NCBI RefSeq assembly: GCF_047675955.1
Contig: NC_132911.1
Location: 21,474,565 to 21,538,564, forward strand
Reading direction: 5' to 3'
DNA from: Chlorocebus sabaeus
Taxonomy: Eukaryota; Chordata; Mammalia; Primates; Cercopithecidae
DNA: 64,000 nucleotides
Part shown: one piece after another, positions 12,014-23,980 of the stretch
Position numbering within the stretch: position 1 is the first letter of the stretch
Layout of the letters: the number at the start of each line of letters is the position of its first letter
The notes under the pieces: generated by a model
Databases searched by the model: none
The model's input: the letters and a program-made list of their open reading frames with translations, nothing else
What the model was told of the DNA's origin: nothing
Made by a program: the position numbers and the translations under genes

Positions 12014-12030
12014 CTCACTAGGGGGCAGGG
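12014..12030 (+). promoter_or_regulatory. CTCF-like motif in the XPO7 3'UTR
   Basis: CTCACTAGGGGGCAGGG closely follows the CTCF core (CCASYAGRKGGCRS). Binding is not shown by sequence alone. Confidence 0.4.
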
Positions 12031-13321
12031 CGCTGCTGGTTCCTGGGGGACTGGGTGGGAAGGGTGGTGGGAGGAGATAAGAGACACAAACTGAGACTCC
12101 AGCCTCTCTTCCCGGGGCCACCCAAGCGGGGAGAACCCCTAGTGTCCTGCCACAACCTGCCTTGTATAAACATGTACATTTTTTCATAACATTTTGAACA
12201 AGGTTTATATTGACTCAAGTTTAAAAACAAAAAGTGTGACTGAAAAATTTTTACAGAGTCTAGTGCACCAATGCTGATGTGAGGGGTTGTGTATGCGAGT
12301 GAAGAAAATGTGTATTCTGGTGGCCTGAAGCTTTACTGGACAAGGATGTGTGAGAGTGCAGAGATATATTTAGTGACACAGTAGAGAGGCAAAAAGAAAA
12401 AAAAGCTAAAATTCCAAATGTATATTTTTTCGTATTGCCCTGTCCTCACCCAGAAATGATCACTTCCTGTTACTGTATTAACCCTTGTTATTAGGAACTC
12501 TAAGCCATGCCAGAACACCGTCCCTCCCCTTGGACCATATAGATTCTGCCCTGGGTCCCTAGCCCCTTGCAGTGATAAATAACTCCAGCTAAAAGTGTTT
12601 GGTGTTCTTATCTCCATCCTCTTTCCTACTTTGCTTACCCTCATCCTCAGACAGATGCCTCTTGCTTTTAAAAGTTGGATTTAACGACGTGTTGTAGGGT
12701 TCTTGGTCTCTGTGAAGGTAGAGACCAGAGAGAAGGAAGTGAGCCCACTGCTCTCCTGTGGAGCAATGTGGGTGAGTCCACCAGAGGCCCTGCTGTGTGT
12801 GGCCAATAAATTTTAGTCTTCCCCAGCCCTCGAGGCAGTGTGTGTGGATGTATGCGTGTGGATATTTATATATGTACCCTGCACTCATGAATGTATGAAC
12901 TGGAGGAAGTTACTACAGTGGAGGGGTTCTTAATAACAAGGTCTACCTAGCATGAAGTATTTAACATTCTCCCACCCCTTAAAAAATATACATTTTTATA
13001 AAATGAAAACCATAATAAATGTTTTGAATATTAAAAAAAGAAATAACCTACAGAGGAAAATTAATGGAGAAAGCTATTTGCCTTGTACTTTTTCCACAAC
13101 TGTTGCTGCTAGTTGTACACATCTCTAGTTCAGCTCTTGCCCACAGGACACTCATCAATTAGGTTTTATTTTTATTTCTCTCCTCTACCCTCAGAAACAA
13201 GCCTGTTAATTTTTTTCCCTTCTCCTCTGGCGACTGTGTGATGAATCCTTTCTTGCGTGATCAGGTTGCGGATAGACTTGTAAGGGTGTTTGCTGCATAC
13301 AGTGTAAGCATTGTGACCGCC

Positions 13322-13327
13322 AATAAA
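13322..13327 (+). terminator. XPO7: Probable distal XPO7 polyadenylation signal
   Basis: A canonical AATAAA hexamer in caataaacttcaatgg, followed about 30 nt later by G/T-rich sequence. Confidence 0.65.
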
Positions 13328-13345
13328 CTTCAATGGTTTCTACTG

Positions 13346-16300
13346 ACCTGGCTTCAGCAATCATGTCCAGTGTGCGTCCAAGGACATGTGTCACTCAAAA
13401 CACGTGAATATGTGTGGAACCTTCTTTAAAAGCCCGTGAATGACAGGGGCCCCTCCACCTGATCAAATTCACTTGTTTCTCATTGTACAAAGTCTGACTC
13501 AGTTTCTTTCAAAAGTATATGATTGATATATCTCTGTCAACAAAACCAGTCACATGCTATTGTCCACAGCTATGAAGCAGAAGCCATTCTACTTTTCTAT
13601 TAGCTTTCAAATAATAACATGGCTACTAGCAGACAAGTAGTAATTGAAGAAAGCCCACGGTGTTAATATTCTGACATCAGCTTCTCTGGTGTGGACTGGG
13701 TTTCATTCATTAGACTATGACAAGTTCAGGGGCAAGTATTATCCCCCTGGAATACTTTGCAGACCTCACAGGCCAGATTTATCAAACGAGGAACGCTTGT
13801 TAACAGAGACTACTTCTAACCCCTGCACTATGTATTCAGAGTACCTGAGTATGAGGAAATTTGATTGCCAGAAACACAGAAAATTATTAAGACACAGACG
13901 TGTGTGTACCTTAATGCAGGTTTCCATCCCATGACTCTCAGGCGCTAGGGTGCCATTCTTGTCTGCCTTGTGTAGATGTACTACTGCCTTTGCAGTTTCA
14001 GCTCTCTGGGAACTGCTATAGCTGCCTCGGTTCTAAGTTATTTCAAAGGCAAAAAAAATATTCTGATGGCTACAAGGCAAATGGAGTTGATTCATCTTAG
14101 CTAAATTCCATCTCTAAGCCTAACAAATATTAAATGGTGAGTTTTCATTAATATGCATATACTTCTGACACATGACCCAGGGACCTGGAATTCTGATTCT
14201 ATAGTTAGGTGACACAAAATAACTTTCTCATGGATACTTGAAGAGGAGTCCCCTTTCCCCAACTGTTTTGAGATGCTAATTAATCAGCAAAACCCCAGAC
14301 CTCTCCCTTCCCTGGGCAAGAAACTCACCAAGGATGGTGGTCTCCTCAGTTCAGCCCTGAGTGTAGTCCAGTCACAAGGAGCCATGATTAAAATCTTCCA
14401 CAGCTTCATCAGATTTCTTAAACAGTGAAGCTTTTCCCTCCTCTGCCATGGTTAAAATTTTCCACAACTTCATCAGACTTTTTGAACAGTAAAGCTGTTC
14501 CTTCCTTTGCTGACAATTCAAAGAGGGGGCACCAAATCACCTTTTGGTCAAAAATGGTCAGCGATTTCATATGATTCAACTTAGTAAATGTAAAAGTTGA
14601 TTTTCTTTAGATTTTGGTTTCGCCAGAAATCATGAGATTTTATTCAGTCAAAACAAAAGTGTATTTGGGAATTTCTAGGTTTATTCCCTAGGCACTGTGT
14701 TCATCAAGTAAAGTGTCTTTAGATAGTGTTTCCTGACACAAACTATGCCTTACATTGAAAACTTTCTTTACTACAGATTAGTAAATTGTATTCGTGTTCG
14801 TTGGCTCAGCCCAAGGGTTATCTATTCCCACTAACGTGTAAATCAGACAAAGGAAGAAGGGATTTGGCGCAGGATTGCAATTTTAAGTTTTTAAATTTGA
14901 AGTAATGACTTTGGACATAAGTGTCCATTTTCTAATGACAAGTGACAACCTAAGAAATAAGTTTTTCATTCTCTAAAACATTGGCTTTATTAAGGGACTT
15001 TTTCCCCTCCCCACAACCCCCCACTGGAAATAATGTTTTAGTACCTTTTGAAATTTCAGCTAAGTACATCAGACCACTTTCCAAAATATCCATGCTTGTG
15101 GGGTAACATGAATTAAATCTAGAAAGCCAGAAAAACTCCCTATATCATATTTGCCACCAGCCAAACCTGTCCAGGCCAACCCTAGCCCACGATCTTTGGC
15201 TAGATCTACGAGCCTAAATTGACATATAATGCTGCCAAAACTGTCAAATGCCAAAGCCAAAAAGGAAAGGAAAGATAGTTATAGGGACCCTGTAAAAGCT
15301 GCAAGCTTGTTGATTAGGTCTTGAAAACTGTAAGTGATACTAACTACTTAAAAGTCCTGGTGGTTCTTTAAGTATTTGAAAGGATGAAAATGTGTTCATC
15401 AGCCATAATTAGATACTAGGTCATGTCTAAAAAGATTCTTGCCTCTGTAGCTTGTCCTCTGGGTCCATTACATTTATCTTGGGTGTCTTTATCCTGAACT
15501 CACTGGTCGGCTGCCACTTGGTGCTTTTCAGGAAGAGCAGATCAACTAAAGGAATCAGGTGCCAGACAATGGGACGTGAGACTGTCAAGGTAGAGGATGA
15601 AATTAAGTTTGGAAAATCATTCCCCTTCCTCAGAAAAGCCTTCTGGTTCTCAGGACAGCCGGACTGCTACCCTTTGTCATCTGTTCATCAAATACTTATT
15701 CAGCATCTATTATGGGCCAAGTATCTTTTTGATGGTCAGCAATGGAAAAGGAAACTCAAAAGTAGAAAAAGTCATTTGCAAGGCAAATTTATCTCCATTC
15801 TTCTGTTTTGTGATCACTTAGTAATACAAACTGACTCTAAAATACAGTGAACAGTACTTAGAAAAGCACCATGCACAATTATTCTACTTGATAGCCATGA
15901 AGACAGCTCAGCACACTTAAGCATATGGCAGCACCCATATGGCCTAAAAGAATGGCAAGTGGGGAATCTCCTGACCCTTGCTATTGAATCACAAAGTTAG
16001 CAAGTCAGAGCGTCTGGATTCAAGGTCTGGAGGACAGACTCAGGATAGAAACTAACTAATGGGCAGTGGATCAAGCCTTATGTAAAGCTCAGAAGGGACA
16101 ATAAAGAGTCTAACGGGCACTCCCTACAACTAGTGAAAGGGTGGGAGAACGTAAGAGCCGTAGTCTCAAAGTCAGAAAATGCAAACTTCTCCCTAGTTGA
16201 CTATACTGTGTAAAGACGGTAAAGCATCCTCTCAAGGCCAAATTCAACTGGAAAATGGTTGAGTGTGCCAACTAAGATGATGGAAACAAAACCACTTTTA

Positions 16301-16549
16301 AGTTTAGAAGAATGCAGGCCATTATTTCACTAGGAAACTAGGTATCTACCCTTTAACACTTTGCAGTCCAGGGCATGTGTCACAAGTTAACTTTTATCAG
16401 CCAAGCTACGAATGCTGCACCAGAATTCATAAATTCAACGATGCGGATACAACCACGATCTCTGCCTCCATATCCTACGCCTGGCCTTTGCAGGTCTGCA
16501 GAACTCTGCCTTCTCAGTCTAAATTTACATGCCCTTTGCTCGCCTACGT
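13346..16549. other. XPO7-NPM2 intergenic stretch, mostly non-repetitive
   Basis: I see no gene and no Alu here. It is moderately AT-rich. It holds a 64-bp tandem duplication at 14381-14508 and an L2-like scrap near 15680-15790 (aaatacttattcagcatc). ORFs are short and show no family resemblance. Confidence 0.5.
14381..14508. repeat. Two-copy 64-bp tandem duplication
   Basis: Copy 1 (14381-14444) starts gccatgattaaaatcttcca and copy 2 (14445-14508) starts gccatggttaaaattttcca. They match along their length with scattered substitutions and no obvious offset. Confidence 0.8.
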
Positions 16550-16551
16550 TT

Positions 16552-16868
16552 TCTTTTTTTTCTTTCTTTCTTTTTTTTTTTTTTTGAGACGGAGTCTGGC
16601 TCTGTTGCCCAGGCTGGAGTGCAGTGGCCGGATCTCAGCTCACTGCAAGCTCCGCCTCCCGGGTTTACGCCATTCTCCTGCCTCGGCCTCCCGAGTAGCT
16701 GGGACTACAGGCGCCCGCCACGTCGCCCGGCTAGTTTTTTGTGTTTTTTTGGTAGAGACGGGGTTTCACCGCGTTAGTCAGGATGGTCTCCATCTCCTGC
16801 CCTCGTGATCCGCCCGCCTCGGCCTCCCAAAGTGCTGGGATTACAGGCTTGAGCCACCGCGCCCGGCC
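16552..16868 (-). repeat. Young AluY, Old World monkey type, minus orientation
   Basis: Full-length, nearly consensus Alu with GCCGGATCTCAGCTC, GGGTTTACGCC and GGCTTGAGCCACCGC, variants I associate with cercopithecid AluY lineages. The flanks share ctcgcctac. Confidence 0.92.
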
Positions 16869-17269
16869 TCGCCTACCATTTTCTAAACCCCAAATTGGAC
16901 CCAGTCCCTCTCTCAAGTCTCCCCTTACTGTGCCCGTTCCTGAGAGCCTTAGAGCCCACCTGCTCTTGTTTGGAGTGCTCCTAACCTCAACCCCTGCCTG
17001 TCCCAGTAGCCAAAGTGTGCTCCTTACGAGATGCGCCCAGACCATGGTGTCATGGGCAGTGACAAGGATGTACAGTTTCTGGGGCGTGTACAGTAAGGGG
17101 AGCGGTGGAACTAATTTGGGTGAAGCCCCAGCAGAGAGATGCCAGACTGTCTGATTTATGCGGGTTAACCTCACATCGCTGCCATAGCTCACTACGACAA
17201 TGAAAAGAGCAAAAGCTGTTGACACCATCCCGCCTGCACCCTGCGAAAGAAAGGGCGAGTTCCTACCCC

Positions 17270-17600
17270 ACCCGGCCTGACCCTCCGCGGCCAGCGCCGC
17301 AGCCCCGGAAGTAATTTCGGAAGACGTTTCTTCCACCGGGAGGTGGCGCCTGCGCACTCAGGTGTCCGCGCCCTCTGGTCCGGCTCTCGCCCCGCTTACG
17401 CTGCCGCGCGCAGGCGCAGTCCAGACTCGGTCCTGGCCGGGGTTTCTAGTGTTGCCGCTGGAAGAGCGAAGGCTTTAATTGGTTTGCGGTGCTTTGCGGG
17501 AGCGTTCTTGGGGAAGTCCAAAGCTGGGCTCCTGCGGCCCTTGGGTCCCCACGGCGCCGTGTGCCTGGCAGAGGTTCGAGTTCACAGCAGGCAGCCGCAG
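17270..17600. promoter_or_regulatory. Orphan CpG-rich promoter-like patch
   Basis: CpG is frequent here and rare on either side. A CCGGAAGT ETS site lies at 17305-17312. GCGCCTGCGC (17346-17355) and its reverse complement GCGCAGGCGC (17408-17417) are NRF1-type motifs. Such sets mark broad, often bidirectional housekeeping promoters. No known gene start is expected here in the XPO7-NPM2 interval as I know it. Confidence 0.55.
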
Positions 17601-18282
17601 TGCTAATCAGCGGCGCTGTTCCCGGGCTGGGTGCAGCTGCTAAGGACAAGGTCCCTGCTCCGAAGAATGTGGTGGCGCAGGGATACCCTGAAAGGGACGG
17701 CCATGGCGCACACGAGATGCCCTAGGGTTCGTGGGAGGGCATGCAGGAGCAGCCCCCGCAGGGTTTGGCCCGCCGGAGAAGGCAAAGGAGAGCACTCGAA
17801 GCTGCACAAATGGCGTGGCTGGAGGGAAGGTGCAGCCTAGTGTGTGTCTGGATGAGGGCTGGCACAGGAGCTTGGTATTTGATCCTGAACGCTCTGCATT
17901 TCCAAAGGCCACTTGGCAAAGCAGCCTGGTGACCAGTCTTTGTTTAGCCCACCAGCTAGTGGGGAATACAGACTTGGACCAAGACAAGGACTGCAGGGAG
18001 AGTTGGGCGATGTTAGGAGAGGAGGGCTTTGTGATCAGTTGCATTTGGAGTAAAGAGGATTCAAGTATGATTCCCAGGTTCCAGGATAGAGCGGCAACTG
18101 AGTAAGGAAGAGGGAGTGTGGAGCACTTTGGGGATGAGGGTGCAGGAGCAAAGGCACCGCGCTGGGTGAGCCTGAATGGGACTCCCATCCAGAGAATTCC
18201 CTGCTCTTGCAGGCAGAGCACTGGGGAGATTGCTACAGAAGAAAATGCCAGTCCCACAAAAGCTCAGAAAATAGTATAAAGG
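17601..18282. other. Non-repetitive stretch after the orphan CpG patch
   Basis: Moderately GC-rich sequence with no recognisable exon. Splice-donor-like gt dinucleotides occur, for example aaggacaag/gtccct near 17650, but none is convincing. Confidence 0.35.
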
Positions 18283-18402
18283 GGGCCACGAATGGTGGCT
18301 CATACCTGTAATCCCAGCACTTTGGGAGGCTGAGGCAGGAGGATCTCTGGAGCCCAGGAGTTCAAGACCAGCCTGGGCAACATGGGGAGACCTTGTCTCG
18401 AT
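18283..18402 (+). repeat. Alu left-monomer fragment
   Basis: Only the left arm is present (GGTGGCTCATACCTGTAATC to GGAGACCTTGTCTCG), directly abutting L1 sequence. Confidence 0.8.
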
Positions 18403-18595
18403 TTTTCAAAACTAAAAATAGTGGTAGAGGGAACACCTCCCAGCTTACTTTGAAATAAGCAGTTTCCAAATACCAAAACCACAGACATTAAAGAGAAAAA
18501 CAAAACCTTTTTAGACCACTATCCTTCATGAACACAAATGCAAAACTCCTTAACAAAATAGAAGCAAGTCAAATCCAACAGTACATTTAAAAAGT

Positions 18596-18890
18596 GGCTG
18601 GGCACAGTGGCTCACACCTGTAACCCCAGCACTTTGGGAGGCTGAGGTGGAAGGATGACTTGAGTTCAGGAGGTGGAGACCAGCCTAGACAACATAGTAA
18701 GACCCCATCCCTACAAAAAATGAACAAGACTCACGAGCATATTGGCACTTGCCTGTGGTCCAGCCACTCTGGAGGCTGAGGTGGGAGGGTCACTTAAGCC
18801 CAGGAGGCAAAGGCTGCAGTGAGCTATGATCCCAACACTGCACTCCAGCCTGGGTGACAGAGCAAGACCCTATCTCAAAACCAAAAAACA
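18596..18890 (+). repeat. Alu (AluJ-like)
   Basis: Diverged full-length Alu from GGCTGGGCACAGTGGCTCAC to an A-rich tail, inserted in L1. Confidence 0.9.
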
Positions 18891-20240
18891 CTAGGGGGAA
18901 GGGGAGGCATATAAAATGACCAATGGGATTGATCCTAGGAATGCAAGGTTGGTTTGAATTTTTTTAATAAATGTAATTAACCACATAAAATAAAGGATAA
19001 GTAATGGCTCATCTCAATAGATAAAGATGTGACAAAACTTAATATCCATCCATGATTAGAAAATAAAAACTCAGCAAACTAGGAATAGAAAGAAAACAAT
19101 CCAATAAAAGACATCTGTGAAAAACCAACCATTAACAACATACTTAAAAGTGAAAGACTGACTAATTCCCCTAAGATCATGAATAAGGCAAGGTTGCCTA
19201 TTTTCAACACTTCTATTCAGCATTGTGCCAGAGGTTCTAACCAGAGCAAAAAGGCACAAAAACGAAATGACAGGCACACAGATGAGAAAGGAAAAAGTAA
19301 AACTCTTTATTCACAGGTGTCATGATTTGAGGTGTAAAAAAAGCTATTGTAACAAGGGAATTTAGCAACAGAATAGAATGTCAACATACAAAAAATTTTA
19401 TTTCTTTATACCAACGATAAACAATTACAAGGTGAAATTTTAAAATACGTACCTGAATCTTAGCTGAGAATGTTTTTTTAATTAATTAGCAAAATATATA
19501 CCATTTTCTGTGGCATCCAAAAACATGAAATACATAATAAATTTAGCAATATATCTGCCGTATCTGTACACTAAATTCTGTAAACCATTGCTGAGGAAAA
19601 TTAAAGATTTTAATTGGTGTAACATGTTTGTGAATTGGATGAATAAAATTTGTGATGTCAAGTCCCAATAAAAATCCCAAGAGGTTTTTTTTGTAGCAAC
19701 AAGTTGAATCTTACATTTATATAAAAATGCAAAGAATCTGGAATAACTAAAACAATTCTGAAATAGAAAAAGAATCCTAACTCATGCTACCTAATTTCAA
19801 GGTTTACTATAAAGATACAGTAATCAAGACAGTGTGGCATTGACACTAGGATAGGATAGACATGCAGATCAGTGAAGCAGAATAAAGTCCAAAAACAGAA
19901 CAACATATGTGGTGAATTGATTTTCAACAAAGATGCCGAAGTAATTCACTAGGAAAACATTATCTCTTCCAAAAATAGTACTGGAGGAACTGGATATGCA
20001 GTTGAGGGGAAAAATAAACTCTGATCCTTATCTAACACCATACACAAAAGTTGACTCAAAATGTACGACAGATGTAAAAGATAAAATATTTCTAGAAGAG
20101 AACTTAAAACAAAAACAAACAACTTTCATTACCTTGGGTTAAGCCAAGATGTCTTAAGACACCAAAAGCATGAGCCATAAAAGAAAAAAAAAAAAAAAAA
20201 GAACTTCAAATTTCAAATTTTCTGCCCTTCAAAAGACACG

Positions 20241-20517
20241 TTTTTTTTTTTTGAGACAGAGTGTCACTTTGTCACCCAGGCTGCAGTGCTGTGGCGCCAT
20301 CTCGGCTCACTGCAAGCTCCGCCTTCCCGGGTTCACGCCATTCTCCTGCTTCAGCCTCCCAAGTAGCTGGGACTACAGGCGCCTGCCACCACACCCGCTA
20401 AGTTTTTGTATTTTTAGTAGAGGGTTTCACTGTGGTCTTGATCTCCTGACCTCGTGATCCGCCCACCTCGGCCTCCCAAAGTGCTAGGATTACAGGCGTG
20501 AGCAACCACGCCTGGCC
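20241..20517 (-). repeat. Alu, minus orientation
   Basis: T run followed by an Alu with a small internal deletion; aaaagac flanks both sides. Confidence 0.93.
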
Positions 20518-20631
20518 CAAAAGACCCTATTTTTAAAATGAAACAGCAAGCCACAGATTAGAGTGAAAAAAATCTTTGAACATATATATTTGACACAAAA
20601 CAGGTATCCAGTAAATTTTTAAAAAAAGAAG

Positions 20632-20945
20632 GGCCAGGTGCAGTGGCTCACACCTGTAATCCTAGCACTTTGGGAGGCCAAGGTAGGAGGATTCCTTGAG
20701 CTCAGGAGTTCAAGACCAGCCTGGGCAATATAGTGAGACCTCATTTCTACAACAACAACAAAAAATTTAATTAACCAAGCATGGTGGTGCATTCCTGTAA
20801 TTCCAACTGTTTGGGAGGCTGAAGTGGGAGGATCACTTGAGCCAGGGAGGCAGAGCCTGCAATGAGCCATGATGTTACCACAGCACTGCAGCCTGGGCAA
20901 CAGAGAAACACCTTGTCAAAAAAAAAAAAAAATAAGAAAAAAGAA
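20632..20945 (+). repeat. Alu with A-rich and (CA)n tail
   Basis: Diverged Alu from GGCCAGGTGCAGTGG. Its tail runs into aagaaacacacacacac. Confidence 0.9.
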
Positions 20946-21198
20946 ACACACACACACAAAACTCACTAAGAATAACACAACTTTAAAATGGACAAAATAG
21001 TTGAACATGCATTTTGTAAAATAAGATCTACAAATGACCAATAATCACCTTGAAAAGAAGCTCAAAATCACTTGTCATCGAGAAAATGCAAATAAAAACC
21101 ACAATGAAATGCCACTATACATCCACTAGAATGGCTACAATTAACACCGAATGCCAACTGTTGGCAAAGATGTAGAATAATTAGAATTCTTATACACT

Positions 21199-21808
21199 GG
21201 CCGGGCACAGTGGCTCACGCCTGTAATCTCAGCAATTTGGGAGGCCAAGCTGGCTGGATCACAAGGTCAAGAGATCGAGAGCATCCTGGCCAACATGGTG
21301 AAACCCCATGTCTACTAAAAATACAAAAATTAGGCCAGGCATGGTGGCTTACACCTGAAATCCCAGCACTTTGGGAGGCCAAGGCAGGTGGATCACAAGG
21401 TCAGTAGTTCAAGACCAGCCTGGACAAGATGGTGAAACCCAGTCTCTACTAAAAATATAAAAATTAGCCGGACATGGTGTGGGTGCCTGTAATCCCAGCT
21501 ACTCAGGAGGCTAAGGCAGAGAATTGCTTGAACCTGGAAGGCAGAAGTTGCAGTGAGGTGAGATTGTGCCACTGCACTCCAGCCTGGGCGACAGAGCAAG
21601 ACTCTATCTTGGAAAAAAAAAAAAAAAGTACAAAAATTAGCTAGGCGTGATGGCACACACCTGTAGTCCCAACTACTTGGGAGGCTGAGGTGAAAGGATC
21701 ACCTGAGCCCAGGGGGGTCAAGGCTACAGTGAACCGTGATCATGCCACTGCATTCCAGCCTGGGCAACAGAGTAAGAACCTATCTCAAATATAAAAATAA
21801 TAAATAAA
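21199..21808 (+). repeat. Alu interrupted by a second Alu (host copy)
   Basis: The host Alu runs 21199-21332 and resumes at 21628-21808. The break is in the middle linker at acaaaaattag, which appears on both sides. Confidence 0.88.
21333..21627 (+). repeat. Alu nested inside another Alu
   Basis: Full Alu from GGCCAGGCATGGTGGC to a poly(A) tail. The tail is followed by tacaaaaattag, repeated from just before the insertion. Confidence 0.88.
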
Positions 21809-22200
21809 AGGGTACAGCATGTCAAAGTAGTTTTGCAGTTTCATATAAAGCTTAACATATGCTTACCATATATCCAGCAATTCCGCTCTTATTTACCCAA
21901 GAAAAGTTAAAACATATATCCAAAGGCTTGCTCTCAAATATTCATAGCCATTTTATTCATAATTGTTTAAAACTGGAAAGTTCCCAAATGTTCACCAACA
22001 GTTCTGTCTGACAGGGACTTACTGCAAGGAATTGGCCCATGTGATTATGAGGACCGACCAGGAGAGTCTGAAATCTGTAGGGCAGGTCATCAGGAAGAGC
22101 AGCTTGGAAGCTGAGAGGAGCAAGGAGCTGAAGCTGCAGCCCCCAGGAAGGACTTCAGGAAAACCTCGCTTCTGTTCCTGAGGTCTTTCTATTATTATTA

Positions 22201-22494
22201 TTTTTTTTTTTTGAGACGGAGTCTTGCTCTGTAGCCCGGGCTGGACTGCAGTGGCCGGATCTCAGCTCACTGCAAGCTCCGCCTCCCGGGTTTACGCCAT
22301 TCTCCTGCCTCAGCCTCCGGAGTAGCTGGGACTACAGGCGCCCGCCACCTCGCCCGGCTAGTTTTTTTGTATTTTTAGTAGAGGCGGGGTTTCACCGTGT
22401 TAGCCAGGATGGTCTCGATCTCCTGACCTCGTGATCCGCCCGTCTCGGCCTCCCAAAGTGCTGGGATTACAGGCTTGAGCCACTGCGCCCGGCC
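22201..22494 (-). repeat. Young AluY, Old World monkey type, minus orientation
   Basis: Nearly consensus copy with GCCGGATCTCAGCTC, GGGTTTACGCC and GGCTTGAGCC. The duplication cctgaggtctttc flanks it. Confidence 0.94.
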
Positions 22495-23063
22495 TCCTGA
22501 GGTCTTTCAACTGATTGGGTCAGGCATACTCACATCATCAAGGGTAATTCCCTTAACTCAAAGTCAATGGATTGTAGATATTAATTACATCTACAGATTA
22601 CCTTGATAGCAACACATAGATTAATATTTGCTTGAATAACTGGGTCGATAGCCTAGTCATGTTGACACATAACTCTAACAGGCAGATGACTGGATGGACC
22701 AATTGTGGGATACTCTTCAACCAAAACCAGAAACAAACTACTGATAGATACAAGCACCAGTATAGACAAATAAATCTCAAATACATTTTGCTTAGCAAAA
22801 AAAGGTCAACAAAAAGACCCTGTAGGATTCTACTTATATCAAGTTCTAGAACAGGCAATACTAATCTGTAATGTCAGAAAGCAGATCAGCATTTGCCTAA
22901 TGCCAATTAGGCATGGCAGGGGGTGGGGTGGGGGCATTGACTGCAAAGGGAAACAAAGGAGGAAGGGACAATGGAAATTATATCTTGACTGTGGTGATGC
23001 TACATGGGTGTAGACATTTGTCACAGCTCAAACTATACAGTTCAAATGAATGCAGTTTTGTGA

Positions 23064-23350
23064 GGTTTTTTAGACAGAGTCTCACTCTGTCGCTGGAGCG
23101 CAGTGGTGTGGCCACAGCTCACTGCAGCCTCAAACTCCCAAGCTCAAGTGATCCTCCCACCTCAGCTCCCAAGTAGCTAGGACTACAGGAGCGTGTCATA
23201 CCACCTGGCTAATTTTTTTTTTTTTTTTTTTTTTTTGAAATGGAGTTTCAGTCTGTCGCCCAGGCTGGTCTTGAACTCCTGACCTCAAGCCATTGTCCTG
23301 TCTTAGCCTCCTAAATATCTGGGAATACAGGCGTGAGCCATTGTGCCCAT
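23064..23350 (-). repeat. Alu, minus orientation, with internal T run
   Basis: Two Alu arms are separated by an unusually long T run (23212-23236). Flanks share gcagtttt. Confidence 0.9.
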
Positions 23351-23492
23351 TCAAGTGCAGTTTTTATATATAAATTATTTTTCAATAAAGTTAATTTAAA
23401 AAGAAAAAGCTAATTCCTGCACAGCAGAAGCCTGGCTCATGCCAAAGAGATAGATCCAGTTCCTCTGGCACCATTTTAGAAAAGACCACCCA

Positions 23493-23822
23493 GGCCTGTG
23501 TGGTGGCACATGCCTGCAGTCCCAGCACTTTGGGAGGCCGAGGCAGGCAGATTACTTGAGGCCAAGAATTTGAGACCAGCCTGGCCAACATGGCTCTGCT
23601 AAAAATACAAAAACTTAGCTGGGTGTGGTGGTGCATGCCTGTAATTCCAGCTACTCAGGAGGCTGAGGCACGAGCATCACTTGAACCTAGGAGGCAAAAG
23701 TTGCAGTGAGCCGAGATCACACCACAGCACTAGCCTGGGGGACAGAGTAAGACTCCATTAAAAAAAAAAAAAGAAAAAAAGAAAGGAAGGAGGGAGGGAA
23801 GGAGGAGAAAAAGAAAGAAAGA
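23493..23822 (+). repeat. Alu with long purine-rich tail
   Basis: Alu body followed by about 60 nt of A/G-only tail (gaaaggaaggagggagggaa). Confidence 0.92.
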
Positions 23823-23980
23823 TGGACAAGACCTAGACATTTTTCCAAAAAGACAAACAGCCAACAGGTGTATGAAAAGATGCTTCAACATCACTAACCA
23901 TCAGAGAAATGCAAATCAAATCACAAGGGATATCATCTCACACCTGTTAGGGCAGCTATTGTTTAAAAAAACAAAAAATG

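Larger units (their letters stand above)
11844..13345 (+). other. XPO7: XPO7 3' untranslated region
   Basis: About 1.5 kb without repeats follows the stop. AATAAA hexamers occur at 12805-12810, 13014-13019 and 13322-13327. The last lies before caatggtttctactgacc and I take it as the main distal end. The earlier ones could give shorter UTRs. The exact cleavage site is inferred. Confidence 0.75.
18403..23404 (+). repeat. L1 (older L1M-type), 3' part in sense, broken by Alus
   Basis: Between Alus the sequence reads as decayed L1 ORF2 (gggattgatcctaggaatgc, then aacactggca-type endings) and on to an L1 3'UTR ending in tttttcaataaagttaattt. Stops and frameshifts are frequent, so the element is dead. 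A different, unassigned old repeat may occupy about 22000-22690 around the AluY. Confidence 0.75.

Noticed and set aside
16731..17357. Minus-strand open frame of 208 codons across the orphan CpG island
   Set aside because: Its C-terminal third is Alu sequence and its start is in CpG-rich DNA where stops are rare. I recognise no protein family, so it is mentioned only as part of the promoter finding and not called as a gene.
17571..17585. Possible tRNA B-box (ggttcgagttc)
   Set aside because: There is no matching A-box, cloverleaf or terminator upstream or downstream.
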